Origin: Gemmatimonadales bacterium UBA7889
GTDB lineage: Bacteria > Gemmatimonadota > Gemmatimonadetes > Longimicrobiales > Gaopeijiaceae
DNA length: 64,000 bases
Direction of reading: 5' to 3'
Assembly: GCA_002501085.1 (NCBI GenBank)
Contig: DLRL01000056.1
Span: forward strand, 9,552-73,551
The stretch's first letter is position 1. Every line of letters starts with the position of its first letter. The notes beneath the pieces were generated by a model that worked only from the letters and a program-made list of their open reading frames with translations, had not been told where the DNA came from and made no database searches. This document shows, piece by piece, positions 1 through 8,891 of this stretch. The translations under genes were made by a program, and so were the position numbers.

Positions 1-1309
1 TGAAGTGCTTTCGGAGGCTTTCCGATTAGCTGTGTCTGGTCGTCCTGGCCCGGTGCTGGTCGACATCCCAAAGGATGTCCAGGCAACACTCGTCGATGAG
101 AAGACATCTTCCTTGTCGCGTACCAGAAGGCCTGTGCCTATGGAACCCCTGCAGAGTACTCAGGACATTGAGGCAGCGATTCAGCAGGTTGCCAAACTCC
201 TAAGCGAGGCAGAGAGGCCGGTATTGCTTGTTGGCCGCGGAGTAATTTCGTCAGGTACAGCTGGTAAGCTTAGTTACTTGGCTGAGCGCAACGATCTTCC
301 GGTCATCACTTCGTTATTAGGGCTGGATGCGTTCCCGGCTTCGGATCCGCGCGCACTTGGTATGCCCGGCATGCATGGTACCGAAAGAGCCAACTATAGC
401 CTGCAGGATGCAGATTTGGTTCTAGGTCTCGGCGTCCGATTCGATGACCGAGTGATTGGTCGACCAGACGGATTCGCCCCAAACGCCAGGATCGTTCATT
501 TCGATATCGATGCAACTGCGATCGAACGAACGATGCGCGCGGATATTGCAGTTGTAGCTGACCTTGCTGCGTCCCTCAAGATGCTGTTGCCTCTCGTTCC
601 GAAAACAGACCGTACGGCCTGGTGGGAGAGGATTCGGGAATGGAACCGTGAAGCAGATCCGACACAGGAGCCGCCGAGGGCCGGATACCGTCGAATGGGC
701 CCACTCGGCGCTCGAGAGGCCATCCGCTCTGTTGCACGTAAGATCAGCGAAAGCAACGCTATAGCCGTAAGTGATGTCGGCCAGCATCAAATGTGGCTTG
801 CACAAGAGTTAGGAGACGTGGCCCCGCGTTCCCACCTAACTTCAGGTGGTCTGGGGGCTATGGGATATGCCCTTCCAGCAGGACTTGGCGCGGCAATTGG
901 ACAACCCGATCGTCCGGTCTGGGTCGTAGCAGGAGATGGAGGCTTCCAGATGAGTCTCCAGGAACTCGCGACAGTCGTCCAGGAAGGCATTCCATTGCGC
1001 ATCGTGGTGATTGATAATGGTTATCTCGGTATGGTGCGGCAGTGGCAGGAGCGCTTCTACGGGAAGCGGTACTCAGGGACACAGATTTCGGGACCAGATC
1101 TTGTTGCTTTGGGGAAAGCCTACGGTATTCCATCATGGCGCATCGACAGGAGCGAGCAACTGGATTCCACGCTTAGCCTCGCAACCATCGAAGACGGTCC
1201 GGTGCTAATCTGGATGCAGGTCCGCCAGGAAGAGAATGTTTATCCGATGGTCCCATCTGGGGCCACTCTCGACAAGATGGTTACTGAACCCGAGCATGTT
1301 TCTGGATGA
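1..1309 (+). CDS. ilvB: Acetolactate synthase large subunit, C-terminal part (5' end outside window)
   Basis: Thiamine-diphosphate enzyme of isoleucine, valine and leucine synthesis; it condenses pyruvate with pyruvate or 2-oxobutyrate in the cytoplasm. About 435 residues are visible. The window opens in frame just before the family segment SGRPGPVLVDIPKDVQ, so roughly the first 130 residues lie to the left; the GTG at base 5 is an internal Val codon. The central domain (PVLLVGRGV, GLGVRFDDR) is followed by the C-terminal cofactor domain with GDGGFQMSLQEL and DNGYLGMVRQWQ. The stop overlaps the ilvN start (ATGA), so the two subunits are translationally coupled. The paralogues glyoxylate carboligase and pyruvate oxidase are less likely because a regulatory subunit and ilvC follow directly. 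Confidence 0.96.
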   Translation, partial: EVLSEAFRLAVSGRPGPVLVDIPKDVQATLVDEKTSSLSRTRRPVPMEPLQSTQDIEAAIQQVAKLLSEAERPVLLVGRGVISSGTAGKLSYLAERNDLPVITSLLGLDAFPASDPRALGMPGMHGTERANYSLQDADLVLGLGVRFDDRVIGRPDGFAPNARIVHFDIDATAIERTMRADIAVVADLAASLKMLLPLVPKTDRTAWWERIREWNREADPTQEPPRAGYRRMGPLGAREAIRSVARKISESNAIAVSDVGQHQMWLAQELGDVAPRSHLTSGGLGAMGYALPAGLGAAIGQPDRPVWVVAGDGGFQMSLQELATVVQEGIPLRIVVIDNGYLGMVRQWQERFYGKRYSGTQISGPDLVALGKAYGIPSWRIDRSEQLDSTLSLATIEDGPVLIWMQVRQEENVYPMVPSGATLDKMVTEPEHVSG

Positions 1310-1779
1310 GCCAATTCGTGCTTGTGGCAAGCCTGCAAGATGTGGCTGGAGCCCTTGAACGCTTGCTCGGACTCTTGCGTCGTCGCGCCTTACCGATAGA
1401 GAACCTCTCCTTGTATCAAGCCGAGGATAAGATCCTCGAAGTCGTGCTGCGATTCGAGGATCTTGATACACCAGAAGATAGAGTGGCTGCCGAGGTTTCA
1501 AGCCTATATGATGTTCTTTCTGTGAGGCGCCCTGATCAAGCATCCTGTGATGCAACTCGGGAATTGGCTGTTGTTAAAACGCACGGTGACCTCGAGCCGG
1601 TGCTCCCAGAGACAGTTAGTGATGTGCTGCAGCGCCATAGCTCAGACTCTATGGAACTCTCTGGCACTCCGCATGCGATTGACCGGGCGCTCGCATACCT
1701 GCAAGAACAAGGTCTTGTTACTGGAGTGAGCCGCAGTGGTGAGATGTTTCCACCCGGCCCTCATGAAATTGATACATAA
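1306..1779 (+). CDS. ilvN: Acetolactate synthase small (regulatory) subunit
   Basis: 157 residues, the usual length of the longer IlvH/IlvN type. The N-terminal ACT domain (about 1-75) is recognisable from the pattern VASLQDVAGALERLLGLL...IENLSLYQ and the following beta strands; the C-terminal half (ELAVVKTHGDL ... ELSGTPHAIDRALAYL) matches the second domain of the family. It binds the large subunit and normally gives feedback inhibition by valine; whether valine is the effector here cannot be read from sequence. The start overlaps ilvB by four bases and ilvC follows after 24 bases with a GGGAGAG ribosome-binding site. Confidence 0.93.
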   Translation: MSQFVLVASLQDVAGALERLLGLLRRRALPIENLSLYQAEDKILEVVLRFEDLDTPEDRVAAEVSSLYDVLSVRRPDQASCDATRELAVVKTHGDLEPVLPETVSDVLQRHSSDSMELSGTPHAIDRALAYLQEQGLVTGVSRSGEMFPPGPHEIDT

Positions 1780-1803
1780 CTTCACTGTAGGGAGAGAACT
1801 CTG

Positions 1804-2796
1804 ATGGACCAAGTCAGCTCGAGCACGGCTGCTCTAGAGGGAAGAACGGTGGCTGTAATCGGATACGGTAGTCAGGGGCACGCACACGCACTCAACCTCA
1901 GGGATAGTGGTGTGGAGGTTGTGGTCGGCTTGCGAGATGGGAGTGCATCAGCCGATAAGGCGCGGGCTGAGAGTCTTGAAGTCATGCCTGTACACGAAGC
2001 AGTAAAACGTGGTGACGTAATCGCGTTCCTGATCCATGACACGGCACAGCCTGCGGTCTATACCGCAGATATCGAACCTGCTTTGGAGCCAGGCAACGCC
2101 CTTCTTTTCGCACATGGCTTTAATATTCATTACGGAGAAATCGTGCCACCCGCAGATGTGGACGTCATCCTCGTTGCGCCCAAGTCACCGGGGCAGATGC
2201 TCCGTCGTGAATTTGAGGCGGGTCGTGGAGTGCCAGCCTTATACGGTATCCACCAGGATGCGACAGGGGGTGCCCGAGAGCTTACGCTCGCTTACGCCGC
2301 TGGGCTGGGTTCCTCACGTGCCGGATTGCTCGAGACTACCTGTGGCGCAGAGACTGAAACAGACCTCTTCGGTGAACAAGCTGTTTTATGTGGTGGCTTC
2401 AGCGAACTGGTGAAAGCCGGATTCGAGACACTTGTTGAAGCAGGGTATGACCCGCGACTTGCATACTTCGAATGCTTGCATGAGCTAAAACTAATCGTTG
2501 ACCTAGCTTATGCGGGTGGGCTCGCAGGGATGCGTGCTGAGGTGAGCGATACTGCAGAATATGGTGATTATGTGAGTGGCAAGCGGGTTGTGGGCCCAGC
2601 TGCAAGAATCGCTATGCGAGAAATTCTAGAGGATATCCAGTCCGGGGCCTTCGCACGCAGATGGATCGATGAGTCAAAAAGTGGTGGACAGGAGTTTCAG
2701 CGAATTCGGGCATGCGAGCGGGTCCACCAAATTGAGGAAGTGGGAGCTGAACTTCGCTCACATATGACGTGGCTTCAGCCAGACTCTGAGGCTTGA
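1804..2796 (+). CDS. ilvC: Ketol-acid reductoisomerase (class I)
   Basis: Second common step of branched-chain amino acid synthesis: NADPH- and Mg-dependent rearrangement and reduction of acetolactate or acetohydroxybutyrate. At 330 residues it is the short class I form. The N-terminal Rossmann motif [18 protein letters not shown] is near residue 20. Family motifs [22 protein letters not shown], the metal-binding segment around [12 protein letters not shown] and [12 protein letters not shown] are all present. It lies third in the ilv operon; its stop overlaps the TTG start of ilvD. Confidence 0.97.
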   Translation: MDQVSSSTAALEGRTVAVIGYGSQGHAHALNLRDSGVEVVVGLRDGSASADKARAESLEVMPVHEAVKRGDVIAFLIHDTAQPAVYTADIEPALEPGNALLFAHGFNIHYGEIVPPADVDVILVAPKSPGQMLRREFEAGRGVPALYGIHQDATGGARELTLAYAAGLGSSRAGLLETTCGAETETDLFGEQAVLCGGFSELVKAGFETLVEAGYDPRLAYFECLHELKLIVDLAYAGGLAGMRAEVSDTAEYGDYVSGKRVVGPAARIAMREILEDIQSGAFARRWIDESKSGGQEFQRIRACERVHQIEEVGAELRSHMTWLQPDSEA

Positions 2797-4463
2797 AGCT
2801 TCCCACGCTCAGGAGCCGCGAACTCCTGGGGGGACGGGACAGGGCACCCGCGCGTGCAATGCTTCGTGCTGTGGGTCTGAGTGACGAAGACTTTGAGAAG
2901 CCGCTGATTGGGATTGCGAATACCTGGACTGATTCGACGCCGTGTAATGTTCACCTAAGGGATTTGGCTTCAGCTGTTCGCGAGGGTGTTATCGATGCAG
3001 GTGGTACTCCACTTGAGTTCAACACAATCGCAGTATCGGACGGTATCACCATGGGTACTTCCGGTATGCGCACGTCGCTAGTTAGTCGTGAAATCATCGC
3101 AGATTCAATCGAGTTGATGGGCCTTGGATACCACTTCGACGGGGTCATCGCACTTTCGGGTTGTGATAAAACAATCCCAGGAACGGTAATGGCACTGGCC
3201 CGGCTCGACCGTCCAAGCTTGATGCTCTATGGAGGATCAATACAACCCGGTACGCACGCGGGCCAAGACATTACGATCCAGGATGTTTTTGAAGCTGTAG
3301 GCGCATGCGCTGCGGGGCGTATTGATGAAGAGGAGCTTACGGAGATTGAAAAGGCCGCCTGCCCGGGCGCTGGGGCGTGCGGTGGCCAGTTCACTGCGAA
3401 TACGATGGCTACAGTATTTGAGGCGGTCGGGATTTCACCGATGGGAAGTGGCACAGTGCCCGCCACGGACTCGGCGAAGGCTGAAGTAGCACGTGGTTGC
3501 GGCCGCCTAGTCGTTGACCTCGTCGAACGGAATGTTACTGCACGACAAATCCTCACTCGCGAGGCACTCGAGAATGGAGTAGCTGTCGCCGTTGCTACCG
3601 GAGGATCTACCAATGCTGTTCTCCACCTCTTGGCAGTGGCCCATGAAGCAGGTGTGCGACTCACACTAGACGATTTCGACCGGATTAGCGCTACTACTCC
3701 ACTCTTGGCAGATATGAAACCCTGGGGACGTTTCGTGGCTCCTGATCTTCACCGTGCAGGAGGGGTAGCGCTGGTTGCTCGCCGGCTCCTAGAAGGTGGT
3801 TATCTGAAGGGGGGTATGCTCACCGTTACTGGCCAGACGCTTTCGGGAGAGGTCTCGGATGCGGAGGAAACTGTGGGGCAGGAAGTTGTTCGGTCAGCAG
3901 CAAATCCGATCAAGGATCGTGGTGGGCTAATTGTACTCAGGGGCAACCTGGCCCCCGACGGGTGTGTTTTGAAGGTCGCAGGTCATGAGAGAATGTTTCA
4001 CCAAGGGCCTGCCTGTGTCTTTGAAAGTGAAGAGGACGCGATGATGGCGGTACAAGGCGGAACAATCGTTCCGGGTGATGTAGTCGTGATCCGAGGAGAG
4101 GGGCCGCGTGGAGGGCCCGGAATGAGGGAGATGCTTGCCGTCACAGCTGCGCTAGCGGGTTCGGGCTTGGGCTCCAAGGTCGCACTCCTCACAGACGGGA
4201 GGTTTTCGGGAGCTACACACGGCTTAATGGCTGGACATGTTGCACCAGAGGCAGTCGAGGGTGGCCCGATTGCAGCGCTACAAGATGGAGACATCGTGAC
4301 TTTCGACCTAGAGGAACGCACTGTTTCGGTCGACATGAGCCCTGATGAGATTAAGTCGCGAGTTATGGCATGGTCACCGCCTTCGAGTCTGATACCTGAT
4401 GGGGCCCTATCGAAGTACGCTCGATTGGTCTCGTCTGCAGCGAACGGCGCAGTGACTATCTAA
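2793..4463 (+). CDS. ilvD: Dihydroxy-acid dehydratase
   Basis: Fe-S enzyme that dehydrates dihydroxyacids to the 2-oxoacids used for valine, isoleucine and leucine. 556 residues, normal length. Cluster and active-site motifs: [32 protein letters not shown] and [10 protein letters not shown] near the C-terminus. The start is TTG, overlapping the ilvC stop (TTGA). It is preferred because homologues begin with the same Lys-Leu...Arg-Ser-Arg stretch and no better start lies nearby, although no well-spaced Shine-Dalgarno is visible, which suggests translational coupling. Last gene of the ilv operon. The sugar-acid dehydratase Edd is related, but the ilv context decides. Confidence 0.96.
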   Translation: MKLPTLRSRELLGGRDRAPARAMLRAVGLSDEDFEKPLIGIANTWTDSTPCNVHLRDLASAVREGVIDAGGTPLEFNTIAVSDGITMGTSGMRTSLVSREIIADSIELMGLGYHFDGVIALSGCDKTIPGTVMALARLDRPSLMLYGGSIQPGTHAGQDITIQDVFEAVGACAAGRIDEEELTEIEKAACPGAGACGGQFTANTMATVFEAVGISPMGSGTVPATDSAKAEVARGCGRLVVDLVERNVTARQILTREALENGVAVAVATGGSTNAVLHLLAVAHEAGVRLTLDDFDRISATTPLLADMKPWGRFVAPDLHRAGGVALVARRLLEGGYLKGGMLTVTGQTLSGEVSDAEETVGQEVVRSAANPIKDRGGLIVLRGNLAPDGCVLKVAGHERMFHQGPACVFESEEDAMMAVQGGTIVPGDVVVIRGEGPRGGPGMREMLAVTAALAGSGLGSKVALLTDGRFSGATHGLMAGHVAPEAVEGGPIAALQDGDIVTFDLEERTVSVDMSPDEIKSRVMAWSPPSSLIPDGALSKYARLVSSAANGAVTI

Positions 4464-4491
4464 TCTCCATATAAAGCATAAATTGAAGGCA

Positions 4492-4575
4492 ATGAATACA
4501 ATGCTGCTTTTCTTTGCTCGATTTACAAACGCCCCGAGCCACAAGCGCCGGGGTGCAGGATCCACACGCTTATGA
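4492..4575 (+). CDS. Putative phenylalanine leader peptide of the aroQ-pheA attenuator
   Basis: A 27-codon reading frame beginning MNTMLLFFARFTN, with Phe at codons 7, 8 and 11 (4510-4515 and 4522-4524). GAAGG at 4485-4489 is the likely ribosome-binding site; spacing is short for the ATG at 4492 and about 11 bases for the alternative ATG at 4501. It lies between ilvD and the chorismate mutase gene, directly before two hairpins. By analogy with enterobacterial pheL, a ribosome stalled on the Phe codons would cover the first arm of the upstream hairpin and favour read-through. The peptide and its role are inferred; three Phe codons is modest enrichment compared with pheL. Confidence 0.55.
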   Translation: MNTMLLFFARFTNAPSHKRRGAGSTRL

Positions 4576-4643
4576 TGTAGTGGAATGCACCAGCTTAGCC
4601 TAGAAAGGCGGTCCGGCATAAAAGCCGGGCCGCCTTTCTTTTT
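4530..4643 (+). promoter_or_regulatory. Putative transcription attenuator of aroQ-pheA
   Basis: Hairpin 1 pairs 4530-4536 with 4549-4555. The terminator hairpin pairs 4603-4617 with 4624-4638 (15 pairs including one G-U, loop ATAAAA) followed by five T at 4639-4643. Two alternative pairings use the second arm of hairpin 1: 4552-4557 (GGTGCA) with 4586-4591 (TGCACC), and 4547-4552 with 4612-4617, which would take bases from the terminator's first arm. Only 29 bases separate the T-run from the aroQ ATG, too few for an ordinary promoter, so the terminator must lie inside the aroQ-pheA leader or be bypassed by read-through. It may also end ilv transcription. Confidence 0.6.
4603..4643 (+). terminator. 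Strong intrinsic terminator between ilvD and aroQ
   Basis: A GC-rich 15-pair stem (arms 4603-4617 and 4624-4638, one G-U pair), a six-base A/T loop and a T5 run. Sequence alone establishes the terminator shape. Whether it serves as the simple end of the ilv operon or as the regulated terminator of the phe leader is discussed under the attenuator entry. Confidence 0.9.
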
Positions 4644-4672
4644 GGCCCTCACTTAACGATGAGATTGCTACG

Positions 4673-4993
4673 ATGGATGATAGCCAGCCTAAACGAGATT
4701 CTGAGCCTATAGAGCTCTCTGATATCCGTAAGGAAATCGGTTTGATCGATAAGCAGTTGCTAGATCTTATTGCGGCCAGATGTGACCTAGCGGTTAGCAC
4801 GCTCGACGTGAAGAGAAGGCACGGGCTTATACCTACAGATACACGACGAGAACGTGGGGTGATCAGAAGGTCTGCCGTGCTTGCCCGAGAACGTGGTCTT
4901 GATACAGAACTCGTGCATGGCATCTTCCGGGGCGTCATTGACCTAGCCCGCGCGGCCTTGAAGGCCGCGGGCGATTCAGAGCCCCGGTCATGA
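4673..4993 (+). CDS. aroQ: Chorismate mutase, AroQ type
   Basis: Converts chorismate to prephenate, the branch point to phenylalanine and tyrosine. 106 residues, all helical, the size of a free-standing AroQ domain. The family pattern is visible: IRKEIGLIDKQLLDLIAARCDL, then VKRRHG and TRRERGVIRR supplying the basic active-site residues. There is no signal peptide, so it is cytoplasmic. The stop overlaps the prephenate dehydratase start (ATGA). In many bacteria the two activities are fused (P-protein); here they are separate but coupled genes. Confidence 0.9.
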   Translation: MDDSQPKRDSEPIELSDIRKEIGLIDKQLLDLIAARCDLAVSTLDVKRRHGLIPTDTRRERGVIRRSAVLARERGLDTELVHGIFRGVIDLARAALKAAGDSEPRS

Positions 4994-5817
4994 CCCGTAT
5001 AGCGATCCAAGGGGCAAGCGGTTCATTCAGCCACGCAGCTGCGATCAAGGCTCTCGGTTCAGATGTGGAGATCATGGAGTGCCGAACTTCCGAAGCTCTT
5101 TTCGATGCTGTTTCGGACGGTATTGCCCTGTACGGTGTTGTACCTGTCGAGAATACGCTAGCTGGATCAGTGCAGAGGAATATGGATCTGCTATTTCAGC
5201 CGGAGATCCATATTGTGGCGGAAGCGCGCATTCGGATTCGGATGTGTTTAGTAGTAAGACCAGGATATTCGATGAGCCAAGTCAGGCGTGTTGCCTCGCA
5301 CCCCGTGGCACTTCAGCAATGCCAGGGATTCTTCTCTCAAAACCCGCTGGTCGAGGCGGTCACAGCCTTTGATACTGCTGGGAGTGTCCGGGATCTCATG
5401 GCTGGCGATGCAGATTATGATGCTGCTATCGGCTCTGAACTCGCGGCGTCGCTATACGGTGCGGATGTTCTTGAGCAGAACCTGGAGGACCATGAGCAAA
5501 ACTTCACTCGGTTCTTAACCATAGCCCGGAATCCGATCGCACTCCCGGAGCAAGGAGTGAAGACGTCCATCGCCTTCACGGTTCAGCATCGCCCGGGTGC
5601 TCTTCACGAGGCCCTGCTTGCTATCGCTGCGCATGACGTTGATCTAACGCGAATCGAGTCGCGTCCGATTGCAGGACAGCCCTGGAAATACAGGCTTTAT
5701 GCAGATCTGCGAGCGCATTCCGCCACTGATCAGTCTGAGGCAGTAGAAGCGTTGGAAGCGGTTACAAGCGAGGTTCGTCTCTTAGGTCAGTACCTGGAGG
5801 AACCGGAGGGTATCTGA
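4990..5817 (+). CDS. pheA: Prephenate dehydratase with ACT regulatory domain
   Basis: Makes phenylpyruvate from prephenate. 275 residues: a two-lobed catalytic domain from the start (IAIQGASGSFSHAAA, GVVPVENTLAGSVQRNMDLL) to the catalytic Thr-Arg-Phe motif in NFTRFLTI (near residue 173), then a C-terminal ACT domain with the Phe-binding signatures GALHEALLAI and ESRPIAGQPW. It should therefore be feedback-inhibited by phenylalanine, a second control layer beside the proposed attenuator. No aminotransferase follows in the same unit; the next gene encodes an exported PLP enzyme. Confidence 0.96.
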   Translation: MTRIAIQGASGSFSHAAAIKALGSDVEIMECRTSEALFDAVSDGIALYGVVPVENTLAGSVQRNMDLLFQPEIHIVAEARIRIRMCLVVRPGYSMSQVRRVASHPVALQQCQGFFSQNPLVEAVTAFDTAGSVRDLMAGDADYDAAIGSELAASLYGADVLEQNLEDHEQNFTRFLTIARNPIALPEQGVKTSIAFTVQHRPGALHEALLAIAAHDVDLTRIESRPIAGQPWKYRLYADLRAHSATDQSEAVEALEAVTSEVRLLGQYLEEPEGI

Positions 5818-5973
5818 GCCGATCCTGTTTATTAAGCCTGTCATGCTTATCGCGACCTAGCAGTGCCGCTCACGAGTCCACATGTTGCATCGCTGAAGGG
5901 ACCATGCCGCGCTGCCGCCGATAAGGCCTTAAGAGCAGTGTGCTAAAGGTATTCCGATCAGGAGGTCATGAGC

Positions 5974-7329
5974 ATGCAGCAAGAAAATGGGCTCAATCGA
6001 CGGGCGTTCTTAAAGAATGCTGGGATGACCGCAGTTCTCGGGGCAGTTGGAACACGGACTGCGTTTGCGGAGGAGTTGGATGTCGTCGAGTCTGCAGGTT
6101 CAGGCCTGCAGGTGTACGATTTTGATGAGGTCTACAACCGTGTCGATACCGATAGCATTAAGTGGGATAGTGCAATTGCGACATACGGTGATGAGATCGA
6201 GGTCGGCATGGGTATCGCGGACATGGATTTCCAAGCACCCCAGTGTATTACCAAGGCTCTTGCTGAACGCTGTGAGCATGAGAACTGGGGTTATCTCAGA
6301 AGGCCTTCGTCCTATGTAGAAGCCATCGTGGACTGGAATAGTCGCCGATATGGGCTCGATATCGATCCCAGCACAGTGGTTCTCACTACAGGTGTCCACC
6401 CAGGTCTGATTGCAGCACTGCATACGTTTGCACCCCCTGGGTCAAGAATCCTTCTGACGACACCGACGTATAATGGCTTTTACTCTGACCTTCGGTTCAC
6501 GAGAACGGTCGCATCAGATAGTCCGATGAAACTGGTCAATGGACGTTACTCAATCGATTTCGAAGATTTTGAGCGACGAGCCAGGACAGCCAATGTCTTC
6601 ATCCTGTGTAATCCACAGAATCCGACTGGAAACTGTTGGTCTCCGGAAGACCTGACGCGGATGGGAGAGATCTGCCTAGAACATCGGGTTGTCTTACTTG
6701 CTGATGAAATACATTGCGACTTCGTGACTAAAGGGAATAAGTACACGCCATTCGCCACCCTTCCGAACAAAGAGATTGTTGATAATAGCTTGACCTTTAA
6801 AGCTGCGAGTAAGTCTTTCAGTCTGGCTGCTATGAAGGTTGCTTGGTACTTCTCGACCAACCCTGACTATCTTGCCCGTGTGCGGGCCAACACCAGGGCC
6901 GATCTGAGTACCTTGGGCATGGTAGCTAACCTTGCTGCGCTCACTGAAGGAGAAGATTGGCTTGATGAACTCTTGGTCTACATAGATGGGAACCATGATT
7001 TCGCAGAGAGCTACATTCAAGAAAACATCCCTCTTCTAGACTACACGAAGGCTCAGGGGACATATCTCGCTTGGCTTGATGTGGGCCAAGTCGTGAACCG
7101 GATCGGCGCAAAAGAGATTGCCGCCAAGGAGAGCAGGGCCTCGGGCAACACAGTTACTCCTGAAGACATCATTCAGCGCTGGTTCGCCGAGAACGCTCGG
7201 GTTTTCTTGAACCCTGGCTTGAGTTACGGAACTGGTGGTGCTGACCACATGCGCATGAACCTCGCTACTTCGAGGAGGTTGATAAGGAAGGCGCTCGACA
7301 ACATGGGAGAGGCTTTGGCAAAGATTTAG
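5974..7329 (+). CDS. Tat-exported PLP-dependent aminotransferase/C-S lyase, MalY/PatB type
   Basis: Fold-type I PLP enzyme. Mature-part motifs MGIADMDFQAP and NPQNPTGNCW, and the PLP lysine segment AASKSFSLAAMKVAW, match the MalY/PatB group (cystathionine beta-lyase-like). The N-terminus carries the twin-arginine motif NRRAFLKNAG, a hydrophobic stretch and a likely AFA cleavage site, so the folded holoenzyme is predicted to be exported. Two ATGs are possible; the second (5974) is chosen because AGGAGG (5960-5965) is eight bases away, against two for the ATG at 5968. It ends in a four-base convergent overlap with the next gene. The substrate (cystathionine, cysteine or an amino acid) cannot be decided. 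Confidence 0.8.
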   Translation: MQQENGLNRRAFLKNAGMTAVLGAVGTRTAFAEELDVVESAGSGLQVYDFDEVYNRVDTDSIKWDSAIATYGDEIEVGMGIADMDFQAPQCITKALAERCEHENWGYLRRPSSYVEAIVDWNSRRYGLDIDPSTVVLTTGVHPGLIAALHTFAPPGSRILLTTPTYNGFYSDLRFTRTVASDSPMKLVNGRYSIDFEDFERRARTANVFILCNPQNPTGNCWSPEDLTRMGEICLEHRVVLLADEIHCDFVTKGNKYTPFATLPNKEIVDNSLTFKAASKSFSLAAMKVAWYFSTNPDYLARVRANTRADLSTLGMVANLAALTEGEDWLDELLVYIDGNHDFAESYIQENIPLLDYTKAQGTYLAWLDVGQVVNRIGAKEIAAKESRASGNTVTPEDIIQRWFAENARVFLNPGLSYGTGGADHMRMNLATSRRLIRKALDNMGEALAKI

Positions 7330-8171
7330 GGCTCGGATTCTAGGAACCAATCTAGAGCTTTAGCCACAACCTCTGGGGGCATCTCATGCCCTCCAGTGAA
7401 TTCTTCGTAGTGGATGGTGTAGCCGTCCATATCGAACATCGGCGCAATCCCGTCTCTGCTTAGTGCTACTGGCAACACTCGATCCTCGGTACCATGGGAT
7501 ATGAAAACCTTTGGCCGTCCAATAATTGGGTCCTCTGGATAAGAGAATCCAGGCGAGAACCCGATTAATCGGGTAAATAGGTCACCGTTTGACGGTCCGA
7601 GAGATAGGGCATACGAAGCTCCGTCTGAGAATCCAGCGAGTGCTATCTTCTCAGGATCGATGGCGCATCGTGAGAACACGTACTGTAGGGCTGAGTCGAG
7701 GAAAACGACGTCAGAACCAAACATGCCTTGGATCGCGTCCCATGTTCGGCCTCTCGATTCAGGTGCTAGCAGCACAATACCATGTTTCTCACACGGTTCG
7801 TAGAGCCTCTCCCAAGATCTTGCTCGACCACCCCCTCCGTGCAAAGCAACGATAAGTGGGGCAGGAAGGGTTGGTTGGTACTGGTCGGGTACATAGAGTA
7901 TTCCACCCTGGCCCTTGTCGGTTTCCACTGTCACTGCTCCTCTGGGTGCAGGGATGGTAGGCCGTCCCGGACGAGCGGTCAGGCGCGGATCTCTTTGTTG
8001 TCGAGAGAGAACCTGGGTCCGGAAAATTGCCTCAACTAATGGAGACCAAAGCATCGGGATACCCGCCGCTAAGAAATTTCGCCGGGTTAGGACATCTTCT
8101 TTTGCTATGGTAGGTGTCATACTTGTGGAGCTCTGCCAGGATAGCATTGAAGGGAGGTGAAGCTGGCGCAT
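7326..8171 (-). CDS. Exported alpha/beta-hydrolase (esterase/carboxylesterase-like)
   Basis: Serine hydrolase of the phospholipase/carboxylesterase or feruloyl-esterase-like group. HGGGGRARSW supplies the oxyanion loop, GFSDGAS the nucleophile elbow, the acid is probably in HGTEDRV, and the histidine in GGHEMP near the C-terminus. TRRNFLAAG about 28 residues in resembles a Tat motif. The annotated start gives a long n-region; an in-frame ATG at 8120 would give a more usual Tat signal, and neither has a clear Shine-Dalgarno. Convergent with the PLP enzyme, with which it shares four bases. Substrate unknown. Confidence 0.78.
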   Translation of the reverse strand: MRQLHLPSMLSWQSSTSMTPTIAKEDVLTRRNFLAAGIPMLWSPLVEAIFRTQVLSRQQRDPRLTARPGRPTIPAPRGAVTVETDKGQGGILYVPDQYQPTLPAPLIVALHGGGGRARSWERLYEPCEKHGIVLLAPESRGRTWDAIQGMFGSDVVFLDSALQYVFSRCAIDPEKIALAGFSDGASYALSLGPSNGDLFTRLIGFSPGFSYPEDPIIGRPKVFISHGTEDRVLPVALSRDGIAPMFDMDGYTIHYEEFTGGHEMPPEVVAKALDWFLESEP

Positions 8172-8267
8172 TGGCGTGGGAGCGTCAAAGATTCCTTATG
8201 CCGTTGCGAAAGGTTGAATGGTAGTCATTCATTTCAGGAATAGAATCGCCGGTTGAAGGAGGAATCA

Positions 8268-8891
8268 ATGTCGATACTTAATCCAGGCCTTTACCGCCAG
8301 GCGACCTCGCTGGTCGGGATACTTACCCTGTTTATAATTGGGGCGGATTTCGGTGTTGCCCAAAGGTTCGTCAATCCGGATTCCCTTAGGCAGCTACAAA
8401 GCGTGGTCCCACTCAGCGGCCCACCGGGGACGAGTGTCGAAATCTCTTCAGAAAATCTACCTCTTGCTGCGCGTATCCATCTAGCAGTGGGTGCAATCCA
8501 TGCCGGTTTTGAGACACTCGCCGAAGGTGCTCAAGGAGAGTGGGGTGATATGTCGGGGGAGATCAGGATCCCGGAATCAGCATCGTGGGATCGGCCACTC
8601 TATGTGATTGCACTCAATGGGGTGTTTAGTCCAGTCGGACTCTCGAATCCATTCCACGTAACGAATGAGGAAGGGTTGGTCCGAAGAGAGGGCCAGGTTA
8701 CTGACGAGCTTGAGGCGTGTCTGACATTTCGGGATGAAGATGAACTGCTTTATGCCCTGACCGGGGAACTCGGCAGCCTCGGTGCTGGGGATCAGGTTAC
8801 TATAGAGGGAGTCTATTTAGAGACCAGTTCGTGCATGGAAGGAAGCACAATTGAGGTGGTCCGAGCCATATCGGGGAGGGAAAGACCGTGA
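8268..8891 (+). CDS. Hypothetical exported protein coupled to a creatininase-fold gene
   Basis: 207 residues from the ATG at 8268, preceded by AAGGAGG (8256-8262) at five bases; an upstream TTG lacks this spacing. A signal peptide ends in GVA with Gln as first mature residue. Residues about 40-120 contain PLSGPPGTSVEISSENLPL, reminiscent of IPT/TIG-like beta-sandwich domains, but I do not recognise a defined family. Two Cys residues (EACLTF and TSSCMEG) could form a disulfide. The stop overlaps the creatininase-like gene (GTGA), so the two are likely made together; a partner or substrate-binding role is only a guess. Confidence 0.7.
   Translation: MSILNPGLYRQATSLVGILTLFIIGADFGVAQRFVNPDSLRQLQSVVPLSGPPGTSVEISSENLPLAARIHLAVGAIHAGFETLAEGAQGEWGDMSGEIRIPESASWDRPLYVIALNGVFSPVGLSNPFHVTNEEGLVRREGQVTDELEACLTFRDEDELLYALTGELGSLGAGDQVTIEGVYLETSSCMEGSTIEVVRAISGRERP

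Noticed and set aside
4460..4491. TATAAA at 4470-4475 as the -10 box of an aroQ-pheA promoter
   Set aside because: No acceptable -35 element at the right distance; a promoter is needed by the attenuator model but cannot be shown here.
4570..4600. Possible T-box (GTGGAATGCACC resembles part of the TGGNACC motif)
   Set aside because: The conserved T-box core and specifier-loop structure are absent.
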